The notes below the pieces were generated by a model. It ran no database searches. It was not told the DNA's origin and worked only from the letters and a program-made list of their open reading frames with translations. This document shows positions 48,583-59,321 of a stretch of 64,000 bases of DNA, piece by piece. The position numbers were made by a program, and so were the translations under genes. The DNA lies in the NCBI GenBank assembly GCA_933228675.1, contig OW121742.1:15330489-15394488 (forward strand), written 5' to 3'. The stretch comes from Stomorhina lunata (taxonomy: Eukaryota; Arthropoda; Insecta; Diptera; Rhiniidae). The first letter of the stretch is position 1; the number at the start of each line of letters is the position of its first letter.

Positions 48583-49346
48583 TTTCCACCATATCTGGAA
48601 AGGGTATTATCAGTTTGTGCTGATGTATGTAACACATAGACGTAGATCCATATTTTAGTATACCAATAGACTTAGAATCACTTTCTAAGTAGATTTAGCG
48701 GTGTCAGTCCGTCCGTCCGTCTGGCTGGAAGGCTGGACGGACCCCCATGTAAACCATATAATCAAAGTATAGGTCGCAATTTTTAAGAAAATTTGATAAA
48801 ATTTGGCACAGATGACTTTTTTGATGGCTATTGAAATTCGTCAAAATCGGTATAATATTTATGATACCTCCTATAGATCCCACTTCCCGAAATTGATATT
48901 TTGGCCACAAATATCAATATTTTTTTCAGGAAATTTAAAGCGAATACTGCATATGTAAACCAAAATCACTGTATCAAATTTCGTTGAAATAGGTTCACAT
49001 TTGACCATAGCTCCCATACAAACTCTTCGGTCAAAACGCACTAAATAAGACAAAACGCACGTAAGTCTGAAGATAATGATAATTTTGAGTTTATTTTTTC
49101 AATACATAATTTTTGTAAAAACTGGAATAAATTCTATAAATTTCAAAATAATCGGTCCACATTTGACCCTAGCTCTCATATAAGTCTAAATGACGGAAGC
49201 AGCTTAAATATATACGTTTTGAGAAAATGTACGAGTATGATGACAAAATTTAGCAATTATTTATCTTTATACAGGAAAAAGACCTTAGTGGTGAAGGGTA
49301 TCATATGGTCGGGCTTGACTTACTATAACACTTTCTTACTTGTTTT
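48583..49346 (+). mobile_element. DINE-like element, copy 4
   Basis: Starts in a damaged TTTTCCACCATATCTGGAAA, has GATTTAGCGGTGTCAGTCCG then GTCCGTCCGTCTGGCTGG, and ends ACTATAACACTTTCTTACTT. It lies within the 30-bp array of element S, so it inserted after the array existed. Confidence 0.82.
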
Positions 49347-49660
49347 AACAACAATTTTTCTGTAGAAAATTTTGTTTATCAACATTTTTCTATAGAAAAT
49401 TCTTTTATCAAAAATTTTCTATCAAAATTTTTCTATAGAAAATTATTTTATCAAAAATTGTTTTTTTAATTTTTCTTTAAAAAAATTTCTAATCAAACAT
49501 TTTTTCATAGAAAATTTTTTTTTCAGAAAGTTCTTCGATAAAAAAATTGTTTTATCGACAATTTTCATGAAAAATATTTTTATCAAAAAATTTTCCAAAG
49601 AATAATATTTTTATCAAAAAATTTTCCAAAGAATAATATTTTTATCAAAATTTTTTACCG
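49347..49660. repeat. 30-bp array inside element S copy 1, right part
   Basis: About ten degenerate units, the last ones with TTTTCCAAAGAATAATATTT repeated twice. Confidence 0.8.
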
Positions 49661-49877
49661 TATATTTTATGGGTATAAATTGGATTTTGATATTGTTTCT
49701 TGTATATTTTCTTTTTGTATTTTCTTTAATAATGCGGCACCAACCGACTTTGCTAACATCCAAATTCCAACTGAATGCTTTTAAAACACATTTTTACGAG
49801 TTTCGTTAATAATCGTGATATTTACGAAAATTACAAAAAGACTTCGGCTTCTGGTAGTATGGGCTACCTACGCCTGA

Positions 49878-51211
49878 TTTGAAGTCATTTGTACAAAAAT
49901 TCATATTTTTTCTTGTTCATTTTCTTTTTTAAATTTATCGAAAATCCAAGATTGCAAAACTTTACAATTCCTATTACATGATTTTAAAAATCTATTATAT
50001 TGAAACTTGACAATGTCATTACATTTTATATAAAAATTGTGTGTGTAATAAATAAATATAAAATTGTTATTTTGTGAATTTCGATGCATTCCCTTAAAAA
50101 AGTGAACTTTTAAAAAATTCCTTTCATTTTTATTGAAATTTTTATATTAAAAATTACTCTTTGTAAAAGCTATTTTTTAAAAAAATTTTGCCCATCAATA
50201 TTATTAGAAGGTTTTGTAAATTGGTTCAAAATAAACTTTCGAAAAAAAAACTAAATACAAAGTCATCAAACGACTTACAATGTTTCGGGTTGACAGAAAG
50301 AAGGTTTTAGTACATTTTTGCAGCTAAAAAATGTTTTCAGTAGTTTATTTATCTGTTTTAATCAATCATCAAATTTAAAAATATAAAAGACATTAAAAGT
50401 TTTTTTTTTCGTTCGCTTAGTTTTTGATCTTTTTCCATCTAACTAACGGTTATTTTGCTCCAGACACATACACTCATACTCAAAGTTTAACAAAAGTTCA
50501 TAGAGATACGAAAAAAGAAAGGAACCGAAATTCTGTTGCAACAAAACAATTCCTCTTATTTTAAGACTCTTCAGCATTTGTTTGCAACACAATCAACAAA
50601 AGAGTCAGAGCAATAAGAAATAAAAGCAGAAATATATAAAAAAGAAATAAAATAAAAACGTATCTATATCTTAAAGATCGCCTTCGGTGTGGCATTGTTG
50701 TTTTTTTTTTGATATTGTTGTTGCTGCTTTTATTGCTTTATACTTCTTACGTGTGTTTGTTATTGTTGCTGTTGGTAGGTTATAGATATATAAAAAAGGA
50801 ATTAAAGTATAGTAAAGTTTGACAGTTATTTGCACTTTTATGATATCAAAAGTCCTTACAAAGAACTGCACTTAACGTTAATTTTATTATAAAACTACAA
50901 ATAATGTCTACAATGGTACTTCTCATACGTACTTCGCTCTAGCTCAACGTATCGCCATCAGACAGACAGACACAGTCACAAAAACAATCATCATTCTTTA
51001 TTCCTTGGCTTTATTTTCAAGAAATTTACAGATAGACAGACAGACGGAAAAAAGTAATTGAAAAGAAAAGAAATACTTACACATAAGAAAAAACTTCTAA
51101 TAATGAAAAAGTTTAGAACTTTTGTTTGAACTTAGAGGAGCTTTTTTATGGTTTCACAAGTTTTTAAACTCAAGGAAAACTATTAGCAGGAATTTCAGAC
51201 AAGAAGTGGTC
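49878..51211. other. Unique AT-rich sequence
   Basis: GACA-type simple sequence at about 50,962-50,978 and 51,030-51,046. No gene supported. Confidence 0.5.
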
Positions 51212-51325
51212 GACCAAAAGTTAAGTTATCGAAAACTTTTTTACAGAAAAGTTATATTATCGATAAGCTTTCTGTAGAAAAAAAAGTTATCTATTACTTT
51301 TCCACAAAATGTAAAGTTATAAACA
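51212..51325. repeat. Detached island of G-type units
   Basis: Three or four units with AAGTTATCGAAAACTTTT and TTATCGATAAGC, about 0.9 kb before the main array G. Confidence 0.7.
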
Positions 51326-52189
51326 ATTAAAATTGACTGAGGAGTGTCTTTGAACTGATCGTTTGCATACTTTAGCACATACTTAAAATACCTTTTGCAA
51401 AATAGATTGGTGTAGGGTATATAACTAAGAATAATTCTTAATTCAATACTCTCAAGTTTCATGGCTTTTTACGACATTTAACTCAGGCACTTTAGCTCAT
51501 TTCATGGCGTTTTTAAGACATCATATGTTAGCTCAGCAGTTCCTACTATTTCCCTTAGACTGCGTTCCTTGCCTTTACTACTTTCAAACATCCGTCCAAG
51601 TTCGTTTTTGCTATTTATTTGTTTTGCATTAAAAAAAAAGGATTCTCTACTTCATCAGTTTGCCATTTTTATGAGCAGTGATATAAACGATATTTTAATT
51701 AATATCACTTAAGATAAAGCACGAAAGCTTGCAGAAACATTCAGACAAACATGAACAAACATTGGCTAGTAAGCAGTACATACATATATACATACATATG
51801 TATGTAGCATAAGAGCTTAAGTATGTGTAAGTATTGATATTTATATTTGTATGTTTAAGTTTCTACACGAGTTTTTGTCTTAATGTATTGAAAGTTTTTT
51901 GAAGACGTTGTCAACGCAATATTTACAGGAGACAGACCAAAAAATGGTCAAAAAACAAGAAAATACTCTTATTTTTCCACAATATTGCACATTGGGATTA
52001 TGTAGAGAGCTACGAGGGCAGTTTTAGGAATGATTCATCTATCGATAACTTACAATAACGAAGTAAACTTGGCCTCGAATTATTTAAACATCTGATTTTT
52101 TGTGAATCAAGTAAATTAAGTTATCTGTTATGAATAGAAATATTTCGTATACGTTAGATAATTGACGTATATTTATGTTCAGACGAAAC
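51326..52189. other. Unique AT-rich sequence
   Basis: A CATA/TATG palindromic simple stretch at about 51,778-51,807. Nothing else recognised. Confidence 0.5.
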
Positions 52190-53965
52190 TTTAACAATAA
52201 TTTAGTTATCGATGACATTACCCTTCTTATTGACTACTTAAATTTTCTAATCGAAAAGTTAAGTTTTCTATAAAAAAAGATTTGGCAACTTAATTTTTCT
52301 ATAAACAAATTATATACAACTTAACTTTTCCATAGAAAAGTTATGGATAACTTAACTTTTCCATAGAAAAGTTATCGATAACTAACTTTTCTACGGAAAA
52401 GTTATTGATAACTTAACTTTTCTATAGAAAAGTTATCGATAACTTAACTTTTCTATAGAAAAGTTATCGATAACATAACTTTTCCATAGAAAAGTTATCG
52501 ATAACTAACTTTTCTATAGAAAAGTTATCGATAACTAACTTTTCTATAGAAAAGTTATCGATAACTTAACTTTTCTATAGAAAAGTTATCGATAAATTAA
52601 CTTTTATATAGAAAAGTTATCGATAACTTAACTTTTCTATAGAAACGTTATCCATAATTTAACTTTTCAATAGAAAAGTTATCGATAACTTAACTTTTCT
52701 ATAGAAAAGTTATCGATAACTTAACTTTTCTATAGAAAAGTTATCGATAACTTAACTTTTCTATAGAAAAGTTATCGATAACTTAACTTTTCTATAGAAA
52801 AGTTATCGATAACTTAACTTTCTTCAGAAAAGTTATCGATAACTTAACTTTCTTTAGAAAAGTTATCGATAACTTAACTTTTCTATAGAAAAGTTATCGA
52901 TAACTTAACTTTTCTATAGAAAAGTTATCGATAACTTAACTTTCTTTAGAAAAGTTATTGATAACTTAACTTTCTTTAGAAAAGTTATCGATAACTAAAC
53001 TTTCTATAAAAAAGTTATCGATAACTTAACTTTCTTTAGAAAAGTTATCGATAACTAAACTTTCTATAGAAAAGTTATCGATAACATAACTTTTCTATAA
53101 AGAAGTTATCGTAACTTTTCTATAGAAAAGTTATGGATAACTTAATTTTCCTACAGAAAATTTACATATATTTATATTTATTGAAAAAAATCGATAACTT
53201 AACTTTTCTATAGAAAATCTATCGATCACTTAACTTTTCTATAGAAAAGTTATCGATAACTTAACTTTTTTTTATAGAAAATTTAACGTTAACTTAACTT
53301 TTCTATAGAAGAGTTATTGATAACTTAACTCTTTTATAGAAAAGTTATTGTAAAATTAACTTTTCTAGAAGTTATCAATAACATAACTTTTCTAGAAGTT
53401 ATCAATAACATAACTTTTCTATAGAGAAGTTATCGATAACGTAACTTTTCTATAGAAAAGTTATCGATAACAGAACTTTCTATACAAGTTATCGATAACT
53501 TAGCTTTTCTATAGAAAACTTATCGAAAACTTAACTTTCCTATAGAAAAGTTAGCGATAACTTTACTTTTCTAAAGAACTTTCTATAGAAAATCTATCGA
53601 TTACTTAACTTTCTATAAAAAAGTTATCATAACTTAACTTTTTTATAGAAAATTTAACGATAACTTAACTTTTCTATAGAAAAGTTAACGATAATTTAAC
53701 TTTTCTATAGAAAAGTTATCGATAACTTAACTTTTCTGTAGAAGAGTTATCGATAACTTAACTTTTCTATAGAAAAGTTATCGTTAAATTAACTTTTCTA
53801 TAGAGAAGTTATCGATAACATAACTTTTCTATAGAGAAGTTATCGATAACGTAACTTTTCTATAGAAAAGTTATCGATAACTTAATTTTCCTACAGAAAA
53901 TGTATTGATAATATAACTTTCTTAAACAAAATTTATCGATAACGTAACTTTTCTATAGAGTCTTG
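52190..53965. repeat. Array G: 31-bp tandem repeat with TATCGATA
   Basis: About 55 units of 31 bp: TTAACTTTTCTATAGAAAAG then TTATCGATAAC. Most homogeneous at 52,400-52,960. A sub-variant with TTTCTTTAGAAAAG clusters at 52,815-53,050. From 53,080 units are scrambled and carry deletions. It is the reverse complement of array F apart from TTAACT in place of TTGACT. Confidence 0.97.
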
Positions 53966-55799
53966 TATTAAGAAATTTCATTTGAAAATGTAGATATTTT
54001 TGCTTTTAAATCTTCCCTCGTATATTCCCAGACATTTTTTATACCTTTAGCTTTAGTCTTTTAGTTCTATTTAGCAGCAATCTAAGAGTCTCATCGTCTT
54101 GTTGCACCATAACAATGTTGTAAGCTGCAAGTAAGAATACAACTATGTTTGTTGTTGCTGTTGCAGTGTGATGGAACGTTTATTAAATTTAAAGTGATGT
54201 CTATAGTATCATCATTATTCTAGTTATTAGTATTATTTTTATTATTATGATTATTATTGTTGCCAGTATTTGTCATAGTAACTTTACTATGAGTTAGTCA
54301 GTCAATTTCGTAATGAACTCACTGACATGTATTTGTTGGTTTAAAGGTAAATTTTGAAATGAAAGGAATTTCATGCTTAGATACGTTTAATTTGGTTACG
54401 TTAAGAAATGTGCATGATCCTAAGAATTACAAATTAAGTACCTTCTCTAATGCCGCCGGTGGTGGTGGTATTTAAATGAAAAGGATTTTCTTACTTGTTT
54501 TAAATCAAATTAAAATCGCCCACATAACAACAAAATATACATATACATAAGTTGAATTTGGGAAAGTAATTTTATCTTTTATTATATTCATATAAGAGTC
54601 ATTAAATTCAATAAAGAAAATAAATCTCTACTATCTGTCGTTTATCTACATGCCACCAATATCCACACTATCAATCAATTGAATAATTTCAGATTTTATA
54701 TGGCAGATTTTAAACACTCTGTTGAAATTTCTGCATAAAACTCAACAATATAAAGTTATTTTTTATATAGTTTTTTGTTTTGTCAGAAATTGTTCTTTCT
54801 GTCTTATAAATTACTTACCAAGTTTTTGCTTGAGCTTGTTGCATTACTGAAATATTTTTTTGACTCATGACTTTTTGGAAACTTTTTATCTCAATTCAAC
54901 TTTTTTTTATTGTTTTTGTTCAGTTTTAGTTTCCTCAATTTGTGCAAAATTCGAGGAAGACGAGGAAAAAAAGAAACAAATTTTCTATGTTATTGATATC
55001 AAACTGCCAAATACTATCAGACGTTAAATTAAATGAAACCAATTTTGCAATTTTTTTTTAGGTCATCAAAAGGTCGTCTTAACACTCTAAGAAGAAGTTG
55101 AGAAATGCCAGTCAAAGAGGGCTTAACTGCAACTAAACAGCAGCAGCAGAAGCTTTAAAACAGCAACACTATACTATACATTACCACCACCGCCTCACAC
55201 AGACAGCAGCGGAATGAATAATGAAACTTGGCCAAATAAAGCCAAAATTTAGTTTCGGCTAAAAACTAAAATATCTGCTGTCATGAAGCTACGTGCATTA
55301 TATACATATATAACACATACATACATACATACATATGTGCAACAGTAAGTTACAAGCAAAATATTATTGTATCTTTTAAGAAATGTGAAAAAATAAGAAT
55401 TCTTATATTATTTCTCCATTTTTTCCCCCAAAAACTAACTGAAGCTTATTTAAGTTTCTTTAAATTTATTTTAACTTTAACAATAACGCTCACCATTTTA
55501 CAGTGGTTTGAAGTCATTATCTAGCTGGACAAAAATTATTGAAGTATTAACTCAAAATTAATGTTTGTTATGAAAAATAAAATTACTTTATGTATATACA
55601 AATTGAAGACTTAATCGATTTTACAATTTTTTTCGCCTCTTTTCCAACTTTCCAAAAAGTACCATATCTTGCAGTTGATCAAAACTCACAACAATTTTGT
55701 TATCTATTCCCACTAAATTATGAGTAAATTCTAGAGCTTTGATATCAAAAATCAAAAAGAACTTAATTCGTGGTTGATATATTTTTAAGATAAATTTTT
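53966..55799. other. Unique AT-rich sequence with microsatellites
   Basis: ATT-rich run at about 54,205-54,258, a possible DINE-like right-end scrap (TTCTTACTTG at 54,491-54,500), CAG run at 55,137-55,150, and CATA run at about 55,310-55,336. No gene supported. Confidence 0.5.
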
Positions 55800-56105
55800 T
55801 TAGCAAAATGTTTTCTATAGAAAATTTTTTTATCAAAAATTTTTCTATAAAAAATATTTTTATTAAAAATTTTTGTATAGAAAATTTTTTTATCAAAAAT
55901 TTTTTTATCAAAAATTTTTGTATAGAAAATTTTTATATCAAAAATTTTTGTATAGAAAATTTTTTTATCAAAAATTTTTCTATAGAAAATTTTTTTATCA
56001 AAAATTTTTGTATAGAAAATTTTTCTATACAAAATTTTTTTATTAAAAATTTTTCTATAGAAAATTTTTTTTATCAAAAATTGTTCTATAGAAAATTTTT
56101 TTAGA
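55800..56105. repeat. 30-bp array J1
   Basis: About ten units of TTTTCTATAGAAAATTTTTT then TATCAAAAAT, with a TTTTGTATAG variant. Separated from the next array by about 380 bp of other sequence. Confidence 0.95.
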
Positions 56106-56487
56106 TGAAATTAATTTTCGTTGAACCAGAATTTATGTTGATGGTCGTGGGTTCGAGTCGGGCTCAGGTTCATGTCATAAATTATTTTTTTAATTTATGA
56201 TTTTTAAATTAGATGAATAAATTTTAGAAATACTGAAAAAACTATGTGACACTTAGCAGTGTGGAATGCTGCATTTTCTGTCCCGCTACGGACTTCATCA
56301 GCACACTGTGTCACCAACTGTTAGATGCCAGTAGTTAAGATCATCTATTTAACTGAAATCTTAAGCGAAATTGAAAACGAGAATTATATTAACATTCATT
56401 TCTATTTCACCTATGACCATATGATCGATTCAGTTAGACGAACTTATCCACCATAGTTTTTTCCTTTATGTTTTGTATTCCTATCAT
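56106..56487. other. Insert between 30-bp arrays with a tRNA B-box-like motif
   Basis: GGTTCGAGTCG at 56,150-56,160 matches the RNA polymerase III B-box consensus in ten of eleven positions, after GATGGTCGTG. No A-box or cloverleaf could be drawn, so at most this is a decayed tRNA-derived SINE. Further on, GTGACAC (56,247) and GTGTCAC (56,307) form a short inverted pair. Confidence 0.3.
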
Positions 56488-57480
56488 CAAATTTTCTATA
56501 GAAAATTTTTTTATCAAAAATTTTTCTATAGAAATTTTTTTTATCAAAAATTTTTCTATAGAAAATTTTTTATCAAAAATTTTTCTATAGAAAATTTTTT
56601 TATCAAAAATTTTTCTATAGAAAATTTTTTTATCAAAAATTTTTCTATAGAAAATTTTTTTATAAAAAATTTTTCTATAGTTAATTTTTTTATCAAAAAT
56701 TTTTCTATAGAAAATTTTTTGATAACAAAATTTTTTTATAGAAAATTTTTTTATCAAAAATTTTTCTATAGAAAATTTTTTTATCAAAAATTTTTCTATA
56801 GAAAATTTTTTTATCAAAAATTTTTGTATAGAAAATTTTTATATCAAAAATTTTTGTATAGAAAATTTTTTTATCAAAAATTTTTCTATAGAAAATTTTT
56901 TTATCAAAAATTTTTGTATAGAAAATTTTTTTATTAAAAATTTTTCTATAGAAAATTTTTTTATTAAAAATTTTTCTATAGAAAATTTTTTTATCAAAAA
57001 TTTTTGTATAGAAAATTTTTTTATTAAAAATTTTTCTATAGAAAATTTTTTTATTAAAAATTTTTCTATAGAAAATTTTTTTTATCAAAAATTTTTTTAT
57101 CAAAAATTTTTCTATAGAAAATTTTTTTATCAAAAATTTTTCTATAGAAAATTTTTTTATCAAAAATTTTTCTACAGAAAATTTTTTTATCAAAAATTTT
57201 TCTACAGAAAATTTTTTTATCAAAAATTTTTCTATAGAAAATTTTTTTATCAAAAATTTTTCTATAGAAAATTTTTTGTCAAAAATTTTTTTTATGGAAA
57301 ATTTTTTTCATTAAGAAAAGAAGATTTGAACATTTGTTGATATAAAAATATTTTTTATCGATAAATTTTCTATAAAAAATAATTTTTATCAAACAATTTT
57401 CCAAAGAAAAATATTTTTTCAAAAATTTTTCTATAAAAAATATTTATTTCAAAAAATTTTGAAATTTTCTATAGAAAAAT
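56488..57480. repeat. 30-bp array J2
   Basis: About 27 units of exactly 30 bp up to 57,300, some of the most regular repeat in the window, then degenerate units to 57,480. Because 30 is divisible by three, long stop-free frames with a ten-residue period (for example KFLIKKFSIE, up to 182 codons) appear on both strands. These are not genes. Confidence 0.97.
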
Positions 57481-57487
57481 GTACTTT

Positions 57488-57812
57488 TGTTTTGAAAAAT
57501 ATTCACAATATTTACAAAAATATTATCAATGTTTACAAAAATAATAGTGTCGTGGCAACAATGTTGTAGATTGTATTTCTTTGTTCTCCCGAACCATTTA
57601 TTTTGTTGCTATAAATCGGATTTTGATTTGTTTCTCGCCTATTTTGTTTTTGTCTTTTCTTTACTAAAGCGGCACCAACTAATTTTGTTAACATCCAAAT
57701 TGCAACTGAATGATTTAAATACTCATTTTCACGAGTTTTATTAATGATCGTGGTATTTATGAAAATTGAAAAGATTCATCGGCTACTGGTGGTATGGGCT
57801 GCCTATTCTTGA
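57488..57812 (+). mobile_element. Right flank of element S, copy 2
   Basis: Carries GTGTCGTGGCAAC, GCGGCACCAAC, AACATCCAAATTGCAACTGA and GGTGGTATGGGCTGCCTA in the same order as at 61.47-61.80 kb. It follows array J2 directly. The matching left flank was not found before J1 or J2, so this copy is 5' truncated or its left side was replaced. Confidence 0.75.
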
Positions 57813-59321
57813 ATATAAAGCTTCTCTCTACTATTCGCCAGCTTTTACCACTCTACTATAATCTTTCCAAAAAAGTTAACCCAAGAACATAAAATATAAA
57901 AATTTGAAATTTTTTGTTTGTTAAATGAAATCCATTTTATATTATAAAATTTAAAGTCAGAAATATTTTTTAAAAAAAGTTGAAGTTAAGTTAAAACTTG
58001 TTCGACTTCTTGAGGCCCTAGTATGGACTCGATGTTACTGTTTTAATAAAAGAGATGCAATCCACAAAAATAATGCAGTTGTGTTTTGTTTTGAAAGAAC
58101 CTACTTTTGTGTTTCATTAAATCCACCAAAATCAAATTTTTGAACCAGAGTGCAACTATGGGTAAGGGGGAAAAAAAATGTTTGCCAAAAAAAGGCGATA
58201 ATAATTCAACAAAAGTTAACAGTGTGTAAGGGATCATATGAGGTTTTTCTTTCATTTCTTTTTATTGTATAAATGGTATTCAGATTGCAAATACAATAAA
58301 TAAAAAATAAAGGTTTTTACAGTTTTGCTTTAAAATCGAGTTAAATAAGAAGAAAAGAAATACCTACTATTTCTACCACATACACTTACTCTGACTTACA
58401 AATTGATATTGCAAAATATATTGTAGATTCAATGGAAAAGTTGGCAAACAGAAGAAATAAAAGGTTTAAATTTTGGTATTTTATATTTACTGTCCGGCGT
58501 CCGTTGAACGAACGCTGTTCATTCTTTTTATAATATAAAAAATATTCATGCTCGTATGAGAATAAATATTCGTTCGTACGATATCTACCGGCTACATTTA
58601 TTTTCATGAAGCCACTACTGATAGTGTTGCTATCAGTAACATAAGAACACTTTTAAAAAACGCCAAAATGGCATCAAACAACAACACCACCAAGGAGACA
58701 GACTTTGCCACACATACGACTACAACAAACACTTTTCTTCTTCATCATGTGTCCAATATGTCCGAGTATTCGTTGTAAGCATTTTTGTTGCACATTACAC
58801 ATTTTCCATATGTATATTCGAATTTAAGGCATAAGTGTATCAGGATACAATGGATTATATTAAATCTTTACACAGATGATGAAATGTTAGTAAAATTGAA
58901 TCAACATTTTGGGAATTTTTATCAAATTTTATTCATAACGTTAATTACTTTCTTCACGACGCAATTGTGATGTCAGTTCCGTTTTACTTTTGTCGTTAGT
59001 CAATTTTATGCCTAGAAAGTGCAATTAAATAGCTTAAGACTATTTATTGTGGGTCTTTTAAAGACTCATGTCTATTGGGACAAGCCTCGCAACTATTGGT
59101 GCACTAGAACCCAATTTAAAATAAGTTTTGCCAATATTGGAGCAACACTCGTAAGGGGCTGTTCACACATTACGTAACGCTATTTTTACCTATTTCTCGC
59201 AAACCACTTTGATGCCATGGAAGCCACTTAAAAGATAATAAATGTAAACTTTTAATAGATTACCAACTATAGTAATAAATTTAATCGCATTTGGTCCACG
59301 TTTAAAATCTACTTTTGTTCT
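57813..59321. other. Unique AT-rich sequence
   Basis: A perfect nine-base-pair hairpin (TACTGATAG / CTATCAGTA, five-base loop) at 58,616-58,638. Stop-free frames of 60-73 codons lack support. Confidence 0.5.

Larger units (their letters stand above)
48110..49877 (+). mobile_element. Array-bearing element S, copy 1 (interrupted)
   Basis: Left flank 48,110-48,200 carries AGAACAGAACAACAAAATCG and GTCGGCAGAGTTG. A 30-bp array follows (48,240-48,582), split by DINE-like copy 4 and resumed at 49,347-49,660. The right flank 49,665-49,877 carries GCGGCACCAACCGAC, AACATCCAAATTCCAACTGA and CTGGTAGTATGGGCTACCTA. Left flank, array and right flank recur in the same order and orientation at 59.3-61.8 kb. 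Confidence 0.7.

Noticed and set aside
56434..57253. Stop-free frames of 127-182 codons on both strands with KFLIKKFSIE-type repeats
   Set aside because: The 30-bp unit keeps frame and lacks stops in several frames on both strands; such peptides are expected from the repeat alone.
58616..58638. Nine-base-pair hairpin as terminator or regulatory stem
   Set aside because: Short perfect hairpins are expected by chance in a window this long; no adjacent gene.
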